Of a stretch of 64,000 nucleotides of DNA, positions 61,089 through 64,000 are shown piece by piece; within the stretch, counting starts at the first letter, position 1, and every line of letters begins with the position of its first letter. The stretch covers positions 310,001-374,000 of the forward strand of contig NZ_FMAE01000007.1 in NCBI RefSeq assembly GCF_900094575.1. The letters are read 5' to 3'. A model generated the notes under the pieces. That model saw nothing but the letters and a program-made list of their open reading frames with translations, did no database searches and was not told where the DNA came from. This DNA is from Bradyrhizobium yuanmingense. Lineage in GTDB: Bacteria; Pseudomonadota; Alphaproteobacteria; Rhizobiales; Xanthobacteraceae. Both the position numbers and the translations under genes were made by a program.

Positions 61089-61439
61089 CTACGTCTTCTT
61101 TTTCGCTTTGGCTTTCTTTGCGGCCTTCTTCGCCGGCTTCTCGTCCTTTGCCTTCTTCTCCGCTTTCACCGTAACAGGCGTGCTGGCGGCGAGGCGCATC
61201 GACCGCGCGTAGCTGTCGGCGACGTTATCGGCGGACATCTGCAGGCGCTTGGCGGCCGCGGTCGCCTGCTCCATGGTGGCCTTGGCCATCATCTTGAAGC
61301 GCTCGCCGGTCTCCTTGCCCTTGGCCTTGGCCGCAAGGCTGTTGAAGCGATCCCGCCGCTCCTTGGCACGGGTCATCAGGCCCGTATGCAGCTGTCTGGC
61401 CAGTTGCCGGATCACGACATCCAGGTCGGCTTCCGCCAT
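61089..61439 (-). CDS. Small basic protein with Lys/Ala-rich tail
   Basis: A 116-aa cytoplasmic protein. Residues 1-80 are helical (DVVIRQLARQLHTGLMTR, then KERRDRFNSLAAKAKGKE). From about residue 92 the tail is almost all Lys, Ala and Pro (AKKAAKKAKAKKKT), like the C-terminal tails of histone H1-like bacterial proteins. I know no function; nucleic-acid binding is likely from charge alone. It lies 10 bp from the MITE-like element. Confidence 0.72.
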   Translation of the reverse strand: MAEADLDVVIRQLARQLHTGLMTRAKERRDRFNSLAAKAKGKETGERFKMMAKATMEQATAAAKRLQMSADNVADSYARSMRLAASTPVTVKAEKKAKDEKPAKKAAKKAKAKKKT

Positions 61440-61549
61440 GGTCTCTCATCCCCTTCGAAAAACGGTATCGATGCGGGCGGGACTATGCAGATCGGACCCC
61501 GGCTTGGCAATTCCCGGCTGTGCGTCATCCGCAGCTTCCGGTCTGCGAA

Positions 61550-61577
61550 ACAAAAAAGCCGCGCTGTTCGCGCGGCT
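61550..61577 (-). terminator. Intrinsic terminator of the metallopeptidase gene
   Basis: On the minus strand AGCCGCGC, GAACA loop, GCGCGGCT, TTTTT: a strong terminator 27 bp after the stop codon at 61604. Confidence 0.85.
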
Positions 61578-61603
61578 CTTTGGCTTGGCTTGGCGCCGTC
61601 CGT

Positions 61604-62404
61604 TCATTTCAGCGAGGCGACCGGGCCGTTCGAGGCCGCCGGCTCGGGGTCGAAGCCGAACACGCCGACGAGATATTTGTAATAGTCCGGCATCTTCTCC
61701 TTGAGCGCCTCGCGCGACTTCGGATCGTGGAATTCGCTCTTGCCGGCCAGGAAGATGCTGGCGGTCACCGCAAAGAATTCCATGGGATTCTTCATCGCAT
61801 AGGATTCCTTGGGCAAGAGGTCCTTGGACTTGGCGAGGGCGTAGTAGGTGATCACGCCCTTGTTGGCGTAGCCGTCCGGCAGCAGCCGCGCGTGGAAGGC
61901 GTGCAGCATCTCGTGCAGCAGCACGGCCTCCTTCTCGTAGCGCATCATGTCCGGCCGCAGCATGATCACGCCGAGGCCCGAATCGACCGCGAGGTCGACG
62001 GCATTAGGATTGGTCCAGCGCTGCTTGGCGGGGTCCCAGACCGTCAGGGTCCGGGGCGCGGTGCGCTGCATGTCCGGCGTGACCCGGCCGTAGCAGGCGG
62101 TGGCGGCGCCTTCGTCGAGGCAGGCGAGTTCGCTCGCGACGATCGGAACGGTGTGGAAGAAGCGCAGCACGCGCGGGGAGAGGCCGACGCCTTCGACGAC
62201 GTCGATCTGGCTCTTCAGGTTCTCGGTGAGCTTGTCGACATCCTTGCGGTCGCGGTTCTCGGAGATGTCGAACATGTAGCCGCGGTAGCTCTGGAAGCCC
62301 GGCGGCAGCGGCTGCGCCGCGCCGGCATCGAGCGACCCGGCGATGGTTGGACTGGCGAATAGCGCGCCGACAATGGTCGCGGTCAGCAGCAACGCAATGC
62401 GCAT
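61604..62404 (-). CDS. Secreted gluzincin-like metallopeptidase, unknown family
   Basis: A 266-aa protein with a signal peptide (about 1-22, ending TIAGS). The zinc motif is His164-Glu165-x2-His168 (LLHEMLHAFHARLL), and Glu209 in KNPMEFFAVTASIF is a suitable third ligand, giving a gluzincin-type site. Two Cys (Cys95, Cys104) may form a disulfide. The HExxH-to-EFF(A) arrangement is reminiscent of anthrax-lethal-factor-like peptidases, but I cannot confirm that. AGGGGG lies before ATG 62404. Confidence 0.75.
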   Translation of the reverse strand: MRIALLLTATIVGALFASPTIAGSLDAGAAQPLPPGFQSYRGYMFDISENRDRKDVDKLTENLKSQIDVVEGVGLSPRVLRFFHTVPIVASELACLDEGAATACYGRVTPDMQRTAPRTLTVWDPAKQRWTNPNAVDLAVDSGLGVIMLRPDMMRYEKEAVLLHEMLHAFHARLLPDGYANKGVITYYALAKSKDLLPKESYAMKNPMEFFAVTASIFLAGKSEFHDPKSREALKEKMPDYYKYLVGVFGFDPEPAASNGPVASLK

Positions 62405-62631
62405 GGTGAACCCCCTGATGTCACTTCGCCCGGCAGATTAAGCCGCCCTTGTTTGCGAAAAGTGAGTGCGGCGAGACTAAGGCACCGATGTTGAGGCGTG
62501 CTTAACCGTTGGTTGCAGATCGCGCGGGCGGATTAGGGTCGGGTTAACCAAGCGTGGATCGGCTGCGCGCTTCGGCGTAACATCCGCCCGGGCTCGAGGC
62601 CCTCACATCATAGCCGGAAGGGGAGGATGCC

Positions 62632-62925
62632 ATGTATGCCGCCATCCGTCAGGCCAAGGCGAAAAGCGGGAGCGCGGAAGAGCTGACGCGCCGCATCAAG
62701 GACGGCGCCGTTCCCATCATCAGCGACGTCGACGGTTTCCGCGCCTATTACGTCGTCTATGGCGGCGACGACACGGTCACCGCGATCTCGATCTTCGACA
62801 AGTTCGAGCAGGCCGAGGAAGCGAACAAGCGCGCCATCGCCTGGATCGAGAAGGATCTCGGCCCGCTGCTCGCCGGCGACGCCCGCGCCATGGCGGGACC
62901 GGTGATCGTGCATACGCTGGCGTGA
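62632..62925 (+). CDS. Small ferredoxin-fold (ABM-like) protein
   Basis: A 97-aa protein whose pattern of strands and helices (YAAIRQAKAKSGSAEELTRR, FRAYYVVYGGDDTVTAISIFD, KRAIAWIEKDLGPLL; in parts) resembles the antibiotic biosynthesis monooxygenase-like dimeric ferredoxin fold. Function unknown. GGGGAGG lies directly upstream of ATG 62632. Isolated between divergent and convergent neighbours. Confidence 0.78.
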   Translation: MYAAIRQAKAKSGSAEELTRRIKDGAVPIISDVDGFRAYYVVYGGDDTVTAISIFDKFEQAEEANKRAIAWIEKDLGPLLAGDARAMAGPVIVHTLA

Positions 62926-62968
62926 GGGCGCGCGCTATTGATGACCGGAGCGGCGACCACACACTTGG

Positions 62969-63055
62969 TCGGCATGCCCGGGCTTGACCCTGGCATCCAC
63001 GTCTTTCTGCGTACGCGGAAGCGCGTGGATGGCCGGGTCAAGCCCGGCCATGACG
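62969..63055. repeat. Intergenic palindromic repeat, family A copy 3
   Basis: CGGCATGCCCGGGCTTGACC at the left and GGCCGGGTCAAGCCCGGCCA at the right, with a CCACGTC / CGTGGAT inner pair. It lies between the convergent ABM-like and regulator genes. Confidence 0.88.
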
Positions 63056-63073
63056 GAAGAGAGAGTGTGTGCC

Positions 63074-64000
63074 TCACAACTCCCTTGCATTCGAGAACGC
63101 AAAGCTCGACACCCGCCGCGTCGTCTCGTCCAGGATCAACGTGCGTGTGATCGGTGGCTCGGCGCGCTGGGCGCAGTTCTCGCGCTCGCAGAGGCGACAG
63201 TTGACGCCGATCGGGGTGCCCTCGGCCTTCTCCAGGTCCATGCCGGTGGCGTAGGTCAGGCGGGCGGCGTGGCGGATCTCGCAGCCGAGGCCGATGGCAA
63301 AGCGCGGCTGCGGCAGCGGATGCGGCGCCACGGGGCGGCGCACCATCTGCGCGATCGAGAAATAGCGCGTGCCGTCGGGCAGCTCGATCACCTGCTTGAG
63401 CAGGCGATCCGGCGTGTCGAAGGTCGAATGCACATTCCAGAGCGGACACGTGCCGCCGAATTTCGAGAACGGGAAGGTGCCGGAGGAGAAACGCTTGGAG
63501 ACGTTGCCGGCATTGTCGACGCGCAAGAGGAAGAACGGAATGCCGCGCGCATTCGGTCGCTGCAGCGTGGTGAGGCGGTGGCAGACCTGCTCGAAGCCGG
63601 AATTGAAGCGCTGTGCCAGCACGTGGATGTCGTAGTTCAGCGCTTCGGCGGCCGCGAGGAACGCCGGGTAGGGCATCATCACGGCGGCCGCGAAGTAATT
63701 GCCGAGCGTGATCCGGAACAGCCGCCGCGGCGCATCGTCCAGCGGGCCGGCCCGGCCGATGATGGTCTCCAGCGCCTGCGCGCATTCCGCCAGGCCCAGC
63801 TGGAAGGCGAGCTGGAATGCGCGGCCGGGCGGATCGACCAGCTCCGAGATCAGCAGCTGCCGGCGGTGGCGGTCGAATCGGCGGAGCGTCTCGCGCATCA
63901 CGTCGACCGGCATGATGCGGGTCTGGATCGAGTGCTTCTCGCGCAAGCGCGTTATCAGCGCGGCATACAGCCCTTCGGCGGGCTCGTTCAACTCGTCGCG
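63074..64000 (-). CDS. ImmA/IrrE-DUF2083 type metabolic regulator (5' truncated)
   Basis: The gene runs off the right edge, so its N-terminus, where an XRE-type helix-turn-helix would be, is missing. The visible part holds the middle domain (RRQLLISELVDPPGRAFQLAFQ region) and the C-terminal DUF2083 with a Cys-rich end: GLGCEIRHA, then VNCRLCERENCAQR. Proteins like this (RamB, MccR, ScfR types) control short-chain acyl-CoA, glyoxylate or methylcitrate metabolism. The apparent TTG start at 63991 is not real; the frame continues beyond the window. Confidence 0.82.
   Translation of the reverse strand, partial: RDELNEPAEGLYAALITRLREKHSIQTRIMPVDVMRETLRRFDRHRRQLLISELVDPPGRAFQLAFQLGLAECAQALETIIGRAGPLDDAPRRLFRITLGNYFAAAVMMPYPAFLAAAEALNYDIHVLAQRFNSGFEQVCHRLTTLQRPNARGIPFFLLRVDNAGNVSKRFSSGTFPFSKFGGTCPLWNVHSTFDTPDRLLKQVIELPDGTRYFSIAQMVRRPVAPHPLPQPRFAIGLGCEIRHAARLTYATGMDLEKAEGTPIGVNCRLCERENCAQRAEPPITRTLILDETTRRVSSFAFSNAREL

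Overview
The window looks like a chromosomal stretch of a Bradyrhizobium-like alphaproteobacterium (Rhizobiales). The evidence is high GC throughout, a rhizobial-type glycerol/glycerol-3-phosphate operon (glpD-glpS-glpT-glpP-glpQ-glpU-glpV), a DUF3551-type exported protein, a FixK-like box, and many intergenic palindromic repeats such as occur in Bradyrhizobium genomes. I saw no rRNA, tRNA, CRISPR array, prophage or transposase gene. The genus is inferred from gene content, not from a marker gene.

Layout. 1-9.8 kb: a TetR regulator cut by the window edge, a GMC oxidoreductase, a divergent hemC homologue convergent with hemE, a small FPASDP-motif protein, a membrane diguanylate cyclase, coupled trhO-slyX, and a cytoplasmic gamma-glutamyltransferase-like enzyme. 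9.9-13.8 kb: a Tat-targeted molybdenum aldehyde oxidoreductase (paoABC type). 13.9-22.9 kb: FKBP isomerase, CsbD-like protein, His-rich cupin, two VOC proteins, a FecR-domain protein coupled to a proline-rich beta-barrel protein, a GT39-type glycosyltransferase, an OmpA-family protein, small proteins, and a YcaQ-type DNA glycosylase. 23.2-29.8 kb: an MFS transporter, then an RND efflux pump with its TetR regulator. 30-37 kb: a flavin reductase and a beta-oxidation operon (fadE, thiolase, hydratase/dehydrogenase, thioesterase). 38.2-48.6 kb: the glycerol region (HAD hydrolase, glpR, a VapBC-type module on the other strand, glpDSTPQUV). 48.8-64 kb: an old yellow enzyme, a DUF1993 protein, a lytic transglycosylase, an AI-2E-type permease fused to a Rossmann-like and a GAF domain, a PilZ-containing polysaccharide synthase with an HlyD partner, htpX, a TPR protein, a DUF3551 protein, a MITE-like element, a Lys-rich protein, a secreted metallopeptidase-like protein and an ImmA/IrrE-DUF2083 regulator cut by the window edge.

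How the parts work together. The glp genes form one tightly overlapped unit behind a promoter covered by phased TTTCG pentamers, which fits repression by the nearby DeoR-type GlpR. The two ATPases of this transporter carry complementary defects, predicting one canonical and one degenerate ATP site. The fad genes overlap by 1-4 nt and encode a full beta-oxidation cycle. The diguanylate cyclase at 5 kb and the PilZ-bearing synthase at 55 kb suggest c-di-GMP control of an exopolysaccharide, though nothing links these two genes directly.

Gene ends are often occupied by palindromic repeats of at least six sequence families, several with the same arms at two or three loci. One 210-bp element at 60.87-61.08 kb has exact 14-bp terminal inverted repeats and nested hairpins, like a MITE.
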